A DNA stretch of 56,349 nucleotides from Methanobacteriota archaeon (GTDB taxonomy: Archaea > Thermoplasmatota > Thermoplasmata > Methanomassiliicoccales > UBA472): NCBI GenBank assembly GCA_012729095.1, contig JAAYDU010000016.1:1-56349 (forward strand), given 5' to 3'. The translations under genes and the position numbers were made by a program. Below, one piece after another: positions 7,347 through 15,273 of the stretch. The stretch's first letter is position 1. Each line of letters starts with the position of its first letter. The notes under the pieces were generated by a model. It saw only the letters and a list, made by a program, of their open reading frames with translations. It searched no databases and was not told where the DNA came from.

Positions 7347-8592
7347 GGGCCTTGCGGGAGTACTCCCGGGCCTTGTCCTCCATTCCCAACCTCTCGTAGC
7401 AGGACGCCATTGACCTGAATATTTCGCGCTTGTCGCCCGGCCTTGCCAGGCCCAGTGCCTTGCTGAAGTTGGCGATGGCGTCCTGATACCGGCCAATGGA
7501 CACAAGGACCTGGCCTTTACGGGAGTACACCTCCTCCAGCACGTCCGGGTCACCTATGCTTCCCCGCCGGCCTATGGATTCTATGGTCTGAAGCGCTTCA
7601 TCCCTTTTTCCGAGAAGGCCGTGGCATTGAGCTATGTCGCAATCCAGCAGAGGGGATGGCTTGGTCTTCCTGACCTCCAGAAGATCGTCCAGGGCCGGCT
7701 GGGCCTTGCCCTCGAGCAGAAGCACTCGGCCTCTAAGCTCCAGACCGTCGATCGCTTCCTCGGGGTCCCCGGTGAGCATCATCTCCTGGGCGACCTGAGA
7801 ACCGAACAGGATGTCGGCATTGCGCAGTGCCGCCTGCCCTTTTATGCGGCGCACTTCCCTGGCATACCGCGGAAGCGCGTCGCCCATTTCCTTCAGTGAC
7901 GAAAGCAGTTCCGGCCCGGCGGAACCGGCCATCTGCGATCCGCGGGTGGAGAGCAGCATCTGCGCCTCCAGACCGCGATTCGCCTGCAGCAGGTGGTGCA
8001 GCCTCTCTACGTAATCCCCTTCTTCGAGCCAGTAATCCGCGGCGAAGCTGTGCGCCTCCCTCAGGGCGTTCGGGGCGAGAAGGGCGGGAATGGAAGCGCG
8101 GAGGGCCTCGGGCATTTCAGCCATGCCGTCCTTGTCCTCCGGGAGCAGGCTCACCGTGCTCTGTGGGAGGGCCGCCCGTTTGAAGGGTTTGCGGAAAACC
8201 GCGGCCTTGGCCATGAGCGCACGGGAATCAGGGTTCAGCTGGGCCCACAGGTCCTCCCCCTTGCACTTCTTCAGATCTAGAAGCGGGGAGAGCTCGATGC
8301 CCTGGCGACTGGCGAAGTCCTTCAGGTTCCTTGCCTTGGTCTCGCCGGCCTCCGTGAGAAAGTAGACCTTGCGTTTTACCGGACCCGCCCTGATATGGGC
8401 GATGCGCTCGTTGACGGCTCCCGCTTCCTTCAGCTTCTTGAGCTCGATGGCAGCGTGTGCGCGTGAGATGCGCAAAGCCTCTCCGATCCCATCCTGGCTC
8501 ACCTCGAATGGGGCGTCGAAATCGTTCAGGTGCTTGGAATACTGGGCCAGATGCAGAACTATCCTTTCCCCTACCGTGATGGGCGTAGCCAT
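7336..8592 (-). CDS. Winged-helix protein with C-terminal TPR-like repeats
   Basis: 418 residues. Residues 1-75 look like a MarR-type winged helix (ITVGERIVLHL, then VSQDGIGEALRISRAHAAIELKKL as the recognition region and the wing KRKVYFLTEAG). The remainder is helical, with TPR-like units most obvious from about 290 onward (AEEA- and YQDAIANFSKALGLA-type segments). This resembles archaeal transcription regulators with a repeat-based sensor domain; ligand and target are unknown. The upstream region shares a TTACATGTA palindrome (8638-8646) with another intergenic region at 26.58 kb. Confidence 0.72.
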   Translation of the reverse strand: MATPITVGERIVLHLAQYSKHLNDFDAPFEVSQDGIGEALRISRAHAAIELKKLKEAGAVNERIAHIRAGPVKRKVYFLTEAGETKARNLKDFASRQGIELSPLLDLKKCKGEDLWAQLNPDSRALMAKAAVFRKPFKRAALPQSTVSLLPEDKDGMAEMPEALRASIPALLAPNALREAHSFAADYWLEEGDYVERLHHLLQANRGLEAQMLLSTRGSQMAGSAGPELLSSLKEMGDALPRYAREVRRIKGQAALRNADILFGSQVAQEMMLTGDPEEAIDGLELRGRVLLLEGKAQPALDDLLEVRKTKPSPLLDCDIAQCHGLLGKRDEALQTIESIGRRGSIGDPDVLEEVYSRKGQVLVSIGRYQDAIANFSKALGLARPGDKREIFRSMASCYERLGMEDKAREYSRKALRI

Positions 8593-8637
8593 ATCAATCC
8601 GGACATCGAAAGGACGGGGACATTAAACTGCATACGG

Positions 8638-8646
8638 TTACATGTA
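8638..8646. promoter_or_regulatory. TTACATGTA palindrome between divergent genes
   Basis: A 9-nt palindrome sits upstream of the winged-helix/TPR gene and of dtdA. A longer perfect version, ATTACATGTAAT, occurs at 26579-26590. It is a possible operator; the regulator is unknown. Confidence 0.3.
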
Positions 8647-8721
8647 GCGTTTTTGATAATCAGCGGCTCGGCCGTGGAAAGGCCCGTAACCGTAATATCC
8701 GCTGAGCAGGTTGGGGGTCCC

Positions 8722-9591
8722 ATGCGTTTGCTAGTGGCAAGCATCCCTGACACGGCCAGTGTGAACATTAGGGACCGCCTTCTGGAGGCTGCCGATTGGA
8801 CTGAGGAGGGAACGTACCAGGGCCGACCCTTCTACACGCTTCGGGACATGCTGATGGTCTCCATGGATCGATTGCATTTGCACCTTGACCATGTAGACCG
8901 CGTTTTGGGCCACGACCTGGAAAGGGATATCGATGAGGTGGTGTTCCTGTCCAAGCACCGGGCAGCTTCGGGAAAACCGACGCTGACCATGCACCCCATC
9001 GGCAACTTCGGCAAGGCCGATTACGGCGGAAAGGAAGGTGAGCTGGTGCCGGCCTCCCCGGCCTTCCTCAGCGGACTGCTGAGGTCCCTGTCTTCCAATG
9101 CCAGAGGGCTGCCGTTCGATGTGTCCTACGAGGTCACCCATCACGGGCCGTTCCTGGATGTGCCGACCACCTACGTGGAGATCGGCAGCGATGAGACCAA
9201 GTGGGGGAACGTGGAGGCGGCCAGGGCCATGGCGGACTCCCTGCTTAACATGGTCCCGGCCGAGGGGCCTGTCGTGATCGGGGTAGGAGGCGGGCATTAC
9301 GCCCCGCGATTCACCGAGGTGACCCTGTCAAAGAACGTTCGTTTTGGCCATATGATAGCCAAGCATGTGCTGGACGGTAAAGAGGACGAAGATGTCCTGG
9401 ACATGATCGAAAAGGCCATGAGGGCCAGCGGGACCAGCTCGGCCTACGTGCACAAGAAATCGTTTTCCCGGCCTGAGGCCAGGCGCCTCAGCGAACTGTT
9501 GAACGGAGCGGGGTACGAGGTACTGGAAGGGGCGGATCTGGAGAGCTCTCAGAGCCTGCCGCGTTCCCTCTCATCCGAGAGCAGGGCATAG
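8722..9591 (+). CDS. dtdA: D-aminoacyl-tRNA deacylase, archaeal/plant GEK1 type
   Basis: 289 residues. The motifs fit the DTD2/GEK1 family: VASIPDTASVNI at the N-terminus, VVFLSKHRAASGKPTLTMHPIGNFG, YEVTHHGP and VIGVGGGHYAPRFT. These enzymes hydrolyse D-amino acids from mischarged tRNA and are the usual archaeal proofreading deacylase. GTAATATCC at about 8692-8700 is a suitable TATA element for the ATG at 8722, so the longer frame back to 8530 is not used. The 3' end overlaps the convergent membrane/zinc-ribbon gene by 43 bp. Confidence 0.92.
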   Translation: MRLLVASIPDTASVNIRDRLLEAADWTEEGTYQGRPFYTLRDMLMVSMDRLHLHLDHVDRVLGHDLERDIDEVVFLSKHRAASGKPTLTMHPIGNFGKADYGGKEGELVPASPAFLSGLLRSLSSNARGLPFDVSYEVTHHGPFLDVPTTYVEIGSDETKWGNVEAARAMADSLLNMVPAEGPVVIGVGGGHYAPRFTEVTLSKNVRFGHMIAKHVLDGKEDEDVLDMIEKAMRASGTSSAYVHKKSFSRPEARRLSELLNGAGYEVLEGADLESSQSLPRSLSSESRA

Positions 9592-10190
9592 CCACAGTTC
9601 GGACAGGCCTTCCAATTGGGCCTGAGCTCCTCTCCGCATGAAGGGCAGGTGGGGGGCTTCACGGAACTCTCCGGGGGCTTCCATTCCTTCCTTCCTGCTG
9701 GCTGGGCGCTCCTTTCGGCCAAGGCCTTGAACCCGGTGGCCGCAGGCTTCCGGCGATGCCCGGACATGAGATGCGTCAGCATGGAGCCGGCCATGAGAAG
9801 TATGGCCCCTACCACGTCGGTGAAGGCGCCGGCGCCGTAAAGGGCGTCGGTCCCCTGATAATCCCTGCGGACCAGAAGGAAAGCGGTTATGACCAGGAGC
9901 GCACCGGCCATGGAGATCAGCGCCTGGACCAGCGGGAGGCGGTTAAGGGGCGCGGGGGTGACGAACACGCGGACCATGACCAGGGATGCCAGGCCCAGCA
10001 GCACCGCCCCTATCGCCGAGGACGCCGGTAGCGCCAGATACGCCACGTCGTGATCGAGCAGGTCAAGGAAGTCCAGCCTGTCCGTCCCATCCACCACCCA
10101 GGGGAGGATCATGGAGAGAAACATGAGAACCCCGCCGATGACTGTGAAAATGCCCCCGGCCAGTATGGCGTCGTGCTGCACCTGGGGCAT
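9549..10190 (-). CDS. Four-helix membrane protein with C-terminal zinc ribbon
   Basis: 213 residues from the ATG at 10190. Hydrophobic segments lie at about 10-30, 52-75, 85-105 and 120-140. They are followed by a basic linker and a C-terminal zinc ribbon CPSCGEELRPNWKACPNCG. The fold combination is common in archaea but has no assigned role. The reading frame continues upstream for 38 codons of Lys/Arg/Pro-rich sequence with no ATG, GTG or TTG, ending at an ATT that overlaps the pyrH stop, so the true N-terminus may be longer. It probably shares a transcript with pyrH. Confidence 0.65.
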   Translation of the reverse strand: MPQVQHDAILAGGIFTVIGGVLMFLSMILPWVVDGTDRLDFLDLLDHDVAYLALPASSAIGAVLLGLASLVMVRVFVTPAPLNRLPLVQALISMAGALLVITAFLLVRRDYQGTDALYGAGAFTDVVGAILLMAGSMLTHLMSGHRRKPAATGFKALAERSAQPAGRKEWKPPESSVKPPTCPSCGEELRPNWKACPNCGYALLSDERERGRL

Positions 10191-10299
10191 GGGGGACTGG
10201 GGCTTGAACCGGGGAGGAGCGGGCGGGGTTTTGCCCTCGACCTTCCTGGGAGGGCGGGCCGCCCTTCTCTCCTTGGGAGCGTCGTCCTTGATGCGCTTG

Positions 10300-10983
10300 C
10301 TAATCTGACACCACCGTCCCTTTCACGGGCTTTCCCTCGATGGCCGCCTTCATCTCATCGAGGTTGCGGCCGTTCACTATGAAGATGTCTATGTGATCGT
10401 CCATGGCTATCTGCGCCCCCAGGCGGTCGAAGACGTTTGAGGGCCCGGCGCCGTGCATTCCGACGTTCACGAGATCGTACAGCTGCTGATGGGTGATCCT
10501 GGACAGCCTCTCCGCGCCAGGGTCCTTGCGCGGGTCGGCGGTGTAGGCCGCGTCCACCGAGGTGCCGTTCACTATGCGTGCCGCCCTGACCTCCTTGGCC
10601 AGCATTGCCGATACGGCGTCCGTCGTATGCCCGGGCACCGTGCCGCCCATCACCACCACCTTGCCCTTCCTCTCCAGGCGGTGCGCTTCCATTATGTCCG
10701 TGGGCACTTTCCCGACGGACCGCTCTCCGAGCGAGTAGGCCACCAGGGCGGCGTTCATACGCGTCGACATGATGCCCATCCCATCCAGCTCTTGTTCCGA
10801 AAGGCCGAGGCCTCGCCCCACCTTGATGTAGTAACGGGCTACCTTGCCTCCCCCGCACACGAGGTATACCTGATGGTCCTCGCAGAGCGAGCATATCATC
10901 TCGGACAAACGCTTGAGGAACGCATCATCGCCGTCATCTGGCACTATGACCGAGCCGCCGAGGGAGACCACAACCTTATCCAT
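10300..10983 (-). CDS. pyrH: Uridylate kinase (UMP kinase), archaeal type
   Basis: 227 residues of the amino-acid-kinase fold. The phosphate-binding VVSLGGSVIVP is at 4-14, CGGGKVARYY at about 44-53, and GTVPGHTTDAVSAMLA and DPRKDPGAERLSRIT mark the nucleotide site. The enzyme phosphorylates UMP to UDP in pyrimidine synthesis. Length and motifs match archaeal PyrH, which lacks the GTP-regulated bacterial features. It is divergent from the aRF1 gene across a very short promoter region. Confidence 0.95.
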   Translation of the reverse strand: MDKVVVSLGGSVIVPDDGDDAFLKRLSEMICSLCEDHQVYLVCGGGKVARYYIKVGRGLGLSEQELDGMGIMSTRMNAALVAYSLGERSVGKVPTDIMEAHRLERKGKVVVMGGTVPGHTTDAVSAMLAKEVRAARIVNGTSVDAAYTADPRKDPGAERLSRITHQQLYDLVNVGMHGAGPSNVFDRLGAQIAMDDHIDIFIVNGRNLDEMKAAIEGKPVKGTVVSD

Positions 10984-10996
10984 TTGTATACCAACA

Positions 10997-11004
10997 GATA
11001 TAAG
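10997..11004. promoter_or_regulatory. Shared TATA element between pyrH and aRF1
   Basis: GATATAAG reads CTTATATC on the other strand. It is about 17 nt from the pyrH ATG (10983) and about 46 nt from the aRF1 ATG (11047), so it could serve aRF1 with a short leader and perhaps pyrH. A second candidate for pyrH, GTATAC, lies at about 10986-10991 but is too close to its start. Confidence 0.4.
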
Positions 11005-11046
11005 TGTGAACCGTTTTCACCTAAAAAAAGGATAGGTCGTTAAATA

Positions 11047-12294
11047 ATGGATGGAATAACCGGTGAGACCCTTACCGATCGTCAGAAGTACGATTTCAAG
11101 AGGTCTCTTGAGGAGATCAAGGAACTGAAGGGAAGGGGCACCGAGCTTATATCGGTCTACGTGCCGCCTAGCAAGCAGATCTCCGATGTGGCCGCCTATC
11201 TCAGAGAGGAGTTCTCTCAGTCCTCCAATATCAAGTCCCAGGGCACCAGGAAGAACGTGCAAGGGGCGATCCAATCCATCCTGGCCCGTCTGAAGTACTT
11301 CAAGACGCCCCCGGCGAACGGTGTGATATTCTTCGTGGGGGAGATATCCACCACCGGTGACCAGACCAAGATGGTGCAGTACGTGTTGGAACCTCCGGAC
11401 CCCATAACCACGTTCCTGTACAGATGCGACTCGGACTTCTTCCTAGAGCCCCTGCTGGACATGCTGGTGGACAAGAAGGTGTACGGCCTGGTGGTCATTG
11501 ACCGTTCCGAGGCCACCATCGGCATCCTGCGCGGTAAGCGCATCTCGGTCATTCGCAACTTACCATCCCTGGTGCCGTCCAAGCACCGAATGGGCGGACA
11601 GTCGGCACAGAGGTTCGAACGCTTGATCGAGATCTCCGCCAACGAGTACTACAAGAAGGTGGGCGACATCATGACCGAGTCGTTCCTGAACTTGGAGGGA
11701 CTTCAGGGCATCCTGGTGGGCGGTCCAGGCCCCTCCAAGGATTTCTTCGTCAAGGAGGGTTACCTCCACCACGAGCTGGCCAAGAAGGTAATAGAGACGT
11801 TCGATACCGGCTACACCGACGAGTACGGGCTGAAGGAGCTGATGGAGAAGGCCAAGGACAAGCTCTACGACCTGGACCTGATGAAGGAAAAGCGCTTCAT
11901 GCAGCAGTTCCTGAACGAGATCAGGAAGACGGAAGGAGGACTGTCCGTCTACGGCGAGGACCAGATCCGACATGCCATAATGATCGGAGCGGTGGATGTT
12001 CTTCTGATATCGGAGGGCCTGCGCAAGCGCAGGGTCTCCGTGGACTGCCCGAACTGCGGGACCCAGGAAATAACGATGGACAAGAGCCCGGAAGGCAACA
12101 ACATGGACTGCCCCAAGTGCGGGACCACGGGCACCGTCACCAAGGACGTGGACCTTGTCGACGACCTCTTCGATCAGGCCAGCCTCATGGGCACCAAGAT
12201 CGAGCTGATATCCCCTGAATCGGAGGAGGGGGATATGCTCCTCAAGGCGTTCGGAGGCCTGGCAGGACTTCTAAGATTCAGCATAGGTGTATAA
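11047..12294 (+). CDS. prf1: Peptide chain release factor aRF1
   Basis: 415 residues. The stop-codon recognition elements are intact: NIKS at 61-64 and YRCDSDF at 125-131. The peptidyl-transferase-contacting GGQ is at 183-185. A C-terminal zinc ribbon (CPNCG, then CPKCG) lies near 337-362. aRF1 releases the finished peptide at all three stop codons, so TAG is presumably read as stop; several genes in this window (for example the M50 protease and pyrH) do end in TAG. The gene abuts argS directly. Confidence 0.97.
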   Translation: MDGITGETLTDRQKYDFKRSLEEIKELKGRGTELISVYVPPSKQISDVAAYLREEFSQSSNIKSQGTRKNVQGAIQSILARLKYFKTPPANGVIFFVGEISTTGDQTKMVQYVLEPPDPITTFLYRCDSDFFLEPLLDMLVDKKVYGLVVIDRSEATIGILRGKRISVIRNLPSLVPSKHRMGGQSAQRFERLIEISANEYYKKVGDIMTESFLNLEGLQGILVGGPGPSKDFFVKEGYLHHELAKKVIETFDTGYTDEYGLKELMEKAKDKLYDLDLMKEKRFMQQFLNEIRKTEGGLSVYGEDQIRHAIMIGAVDVLLISEGLRKRRVSVDCPNCGTQEITMDKSPEGNNMDCPKCGTTGTVTKDVDLVDDLFDQASLMGTKIELISPESEEGDMLLKAFGGLAGLLRFSIGV

Positions 12295-14007
12295 ATGGAC
12301 GCCCTAGGTCACTTCGAAGAGCATATCAGGTCCAAGCTGGCCGCGGAGCTCGGCGCCATGGGATTCGATGGCCAGGTCACTCTGGAGAGGCCTGACCACG
12401 AGATGGCCGATCTGGCGCTGCCGTGCTTCCAGTTCGCCAAGCATCTGCGCAAGGCGCCGCCGATCATCGCGCAGGAACTTAGCGAGCGGGTATCCCCTGA
12501 CGATCACATTGGCAAGGTTTGGGCCGACCGGGGATACGTCAATTTCCGAGTCAACGAGACGCTGCTGAGCGCCCTGGTGATCAGGGACGCGCTGCAGAGC
12601 CGGGAGGAGTTCGGAAAGGGCGATCCCAGACCGGGCAAGGTCCTCCTGGAACACACCTCGGTGAACCCCACTGGACCCATACACGTGGGACGGGCGAGGA
12701 ACCCTCTGATAGGGGATACCCTGGCCAGGTGCCTGCGCATGTGCGGGCATGATGTCAGCACGGAGTACTACGTCAACGATGTCGGAAAGCAGGTGGTGCT
12801 CCTGACCTGGGCTTTGGCACATCTGACGGACAGGGATGTCGTCCCCTCGGAAAGGGATAAGGACGACCACCGCCTGGTCGGATACTACCAGGCCGCTACC
12901 AAGCTGATGGAGTCATCCACGGAGGTGGCCAATGATATCGCCACCATGACACAGAGGTTCGAAGCGGGCGATCCGGACATCATCGCGCAGGTGCGCCGTA
13001 CGGTAGATATGATGCTTGACGGGATCAAGGAGAGCCTGAGCGGCGTGAACGTGCTCCTGGACCGCTACACTTACGAATCCCAGTTCATCCTGGACGGTTC
13101 GGCCCGCGAGGTCGTCGACCGGCTCAAGGCGTCCAGCTATACCGAGATGGATGACGGCGCGTACTACCTCAACCTGGAGGAGTTCGGCGTTCATGGACGC
13201 GATACCCGATTCTTCTTCACCCGCAAGGATGGTACCACGCTATACACCACCCGCGACCTGGCGTATCACATGGACAAGTTCAAGCGGTCCGACGAGCTGA
13301 TGAACATACTGGGCGAGGATCAGAAGCTGGGACAGAAGCAGCTGGCCTCGGCGCTCAAGATACTGGGTTTCGAGAGGTCCCCGGAATGCATATACTACTC
13401 GTTCGTATCGCTGCCGGAGGGCCGGATGTCCACCAGGAAGGGTGTCGTGGTGTACCTGGACGACCTGCTGGAGGAGGCGGTGGAAAGAGCGTACCAGGAG
13501 GTTTGCTCGCGCCGCCCCGACCTGGAAGAGGAGAAGAAACGCGGCATCGCCAGGGAGATCGGCGTTGGCGCGGTGCGCTACAACATAATAAGGGTGCAGG
13601 CGGAGAAGCAGCTCGTGTTCAAGTGGGAGGATGCCCTGAACTTCGAGGGCAACAGCGCTCCGTTCGTTCAGTACGCGCATGCCCGTTGTTGCTCCATCCT
13701 TCGTAAGACGGGAGATTTTAATAAAAGCGCCGACGTATCGGTTCTGACAGACCCGTACGAGCGCAAGCTCGTGTGGATACTGGCGCAGTTCCCGGAAGTG
13801 GTTCGGCAGGCGGGGGACAAACGCCGCATACACATGCTCCCCACCTACGGTCACGAGCTGGCCTCGGCCCTGAACCAGTTCTATGGCGCGGTGCCTGTGC
13901 TCCGATCGGAGCATGAGGACGCCAGGCTGTGCCTGGTGGAAGCGGCCCGCTGGGCCCTGCGAAACACCTTGATCGTAATGGGAATAGCGGCCCCGGAGGA
14001 GATGTGA
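12295..14007 (+). CDS. argS: Arginyl-tRNA synthetase
   Basis: 570 residues. The N-terminal additional domain characteristic of ArgRS comes first. The class I signature GPIHVGRARN lies near 125-132 after the conserved TSVNPTGP, and GRMSTRKG stands in place of a canonical KMSKS, which is normal for ArgRS. The C-terminal helical DALR domain binds the anticodon (from about residue 450: NFEGNSAPFVQYAHARCCSI). The ATG follows the aRF1 stop with no gap, so the two are co-transcribed. Confidence 0.97.
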   Translation: MDALGHFEEHIRSKLAAELGAMGFDGQVTLERPDHEMADLALPCFQFAKHLRKAPPIIAQELSERVSPDDHIGKVWADRGYVNFRVNETLLSALVIRDALQSREEFGKGDPRPGKVLLEHTSVNPTGPIHVGRARNPLIGDTLARCLRMCGHDVSTEYYVNDVGKQVVLLTWALAHLTDRDVVPSERDKDDHRLVGYYQAATKLMESSTEVANDIATMTQRFEAGDPDIIAQVRRTVDMMLDGIKESLSGVNVLLDRYTYESQFILDGSAREVVDRLKASSYTEMDDGAYYLNLEEFGVHGRDTRFFFTRKDGTTLYTTRDLAYHMDKFKRSDELMNILGEDQKLGQKQLASALKILGFERSPECIYYSFVSLPEGRMSTRKGVVVYLDDLLEEAVERAYQEVCSRRPDLEEEKKRGIAREIGVGAVRYNIIRVQAEKQLVFKWEDALNFEGNSAPFVQYAHARCCSILRKTGDFNKSADVSVLTDPYERKLVWILAQFPEVVRQAGDKRRIHMLPTYGHELASALNQFYGAVPVLRSEHEDARLCLVEAARWALRNTLIVMGIAAPEEM

Positions 14008-14498
14008 TGGTGGAGATTAGGAAGCTCAAGGACAACGATAAACCGCAAGTGAGGACGCTGGAGCTGTTCTGCATCCGCGAATACCTGGAGGGTTCCCTGC
14101 AGAAGAACTGGGACGACCTGCCCCCCGATCTCATGGAGCAGTTGGGCGCCTCCACCAAGGATTCCTTCGATTTCTATCGCGAGGGAGGCATGAGCTATGT
14201 GGCCCTGGAAAAGGGACAGATAGTCGCCTTCCTGTTCTCCCAGATCATACGGCATGTCAACAATATAGAGAAGGTGCTGTGGGTGGAGAACATGGGTGTG
14301 CATCCCGATCACCGCCGCAAGGGAGTGGGGTTGAAATTGCTGCGCCGGGCCGCATCGGACGCAAAGAAGAAAGGGGCCAAGGCGGTGCAGAGCGTGGTCA
14401 TGCCCGACGCCAAGGACGCGGTCATGCTGCACAAGAAGGTCGGATTCTTCATGGACGGCAGGAAGTTCGCCTTCCTGGACCTTGAAAACTTCAAGTGA
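14007..14498 (+). CDS. GNAT-family N-acetyltransferase
   Basis: 163 residues. The acetyl-CoA pyrophosphate loop is visible as VHPDHRRKGVGLKLL, preceded by the strand VLWVENMGV and followed by the typical C-terminal HKKVGFFMDGRKFAFL. The start overlaps the argS stop as TGATG, so translation is probably coupled. The substrate is unknown; the operon with aRF1 and argS hints at a target in translation, perhaps a ribosomal protein N-terminus. That is inference. Confidence 0.85.
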   Translation: MVEIRKLKDNDKPQVRTLELFCIREYLEGSLQKNWDDLPPDLMEQLGASTKDSFDFYREGGMSYVALEKGQIVAFLFSQIIRHVNNIEKVLWVENMGVHPDHRRKGVGLKLLRRAASDAKKKGAKAVQSVVMPDAKDAVMLHKKVGFFMDGRKFAFLDLENFK

Positions 14499-15233
14499 TC
14501 AGAACTGGAGGATGTAATCCTCCTTTCCATATTTTCCCTCTATCAAGGCCTTTACCCTGCCTTTCTCCCTTTCGTTCACCGGTATGCAGACCGCCCTCTG
14601 TTCCAGCTCCTCCGAGAAGGCCCTCACCAGAGCGTCCTTGACCTCGTTCATGTCCGGCGAACCCCCCAGCTCCTGGCGCAGGCATGTCATCTGCTCCCTG
14701 GTCCGGGAGCGCTTGTCCTGCCGCGGCCTCAGAACCCGCATCATTCGGTCGAGGTCGGTGTCGATGAGCAGCGTGCCGTGCACCATGAGCATTCCCCTCT
14801 TGCGGGTCTGGGCGCTACCGGATATCTTCCTTCCTTTCACGACGATATCGTTGGGAGGCTTGTGCTCGGCACTTATCCCCAGAGAGCGCAGAGCTTTGAC
14901 CACCACCCCGCAGGTGAGGGCGTAGGCGTCTTCCGGCCTGGGTATGGCCCTCTGATCCATGGTCAGGGAGAAAACCAACTGACCGGGGTCGGTGAATATG
15001 GTGCTACCCCCGGACATCCTGCGCACCAGGAATACCTGCTCCTCCAGCAGCGCCTGCGGGTCAACGGCCGCCTCCACCTTCTCGAAATAACCTAGTGAGA
15101 CCGTGGGCCTGTCCCGGACATAGACGTGCAATGTGGGGGGCATGTGGCCCTCCGAACAGGATTCCAGTATGACTTCCTCCAGGGCGACGGAATACAGGGG
15201 GTGACAGAGACCCGAGTCGACAAGGCGCAGCAT
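14499..15233 (-). CDS. Lipoate/octanoate-protein ligase family protein
   Basis: 244 residues of the biotin/lipoate protein ligase fold. Diagnostic motifs are VRRMSGGSTIFTDPGQLVFS (about 70-90) and PNDIVVKGRKISGSAQ with the catalytic lysine region (about 128-143). Archaeal LplA-type enzymes attach lipoate or octanoate to 2-oxoacid dehydrogenase or GcvH proteins, and some need a separate C-terminal subunit (LplB). No such partner lies next to it. The T-rich stretch between it and the PKD gene probably ends the upstream transcript. Confidence 0.85.
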   Translation of the reverse strand: MLRLVDSGLCHPLYSVALEEVILESCSEGHMPPTLHVYVRDRPTVSLGYFEKVEAAVDPQALLEEQVFLVRRMSGGSTIFTDPGQLVFSLTMDQRAIPRPEDAYALTCGVVVKALRSLGISAEHKPPNDIVVKGRKISGSAQTRKRGMLMVHGTLLIDTDLDRMMRVLRPRQDKRSRTREQMTCLRQELGGSPDMNEVKDALVRAFSEELEQRAVCIPVNEREKGRVKALIEGKYGKEDYILQF

Positions 15234-15236
15234 TCA

Positions 15237-15262
15237 AAAAAATAAAAAGAAAAGGGATGGTA
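15237..15262 (-). terminator. T-rich terminator of the PKD surface-protein gene
   Basis: On the minus strand several T-runs (4, 5 and 7 long) follow the stop codon at 15274 within 40 nt, the pattern used for archaeal termination. Confidence 0.5.
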
Positions 15263-15273
15263 AAAGGTTTTGC

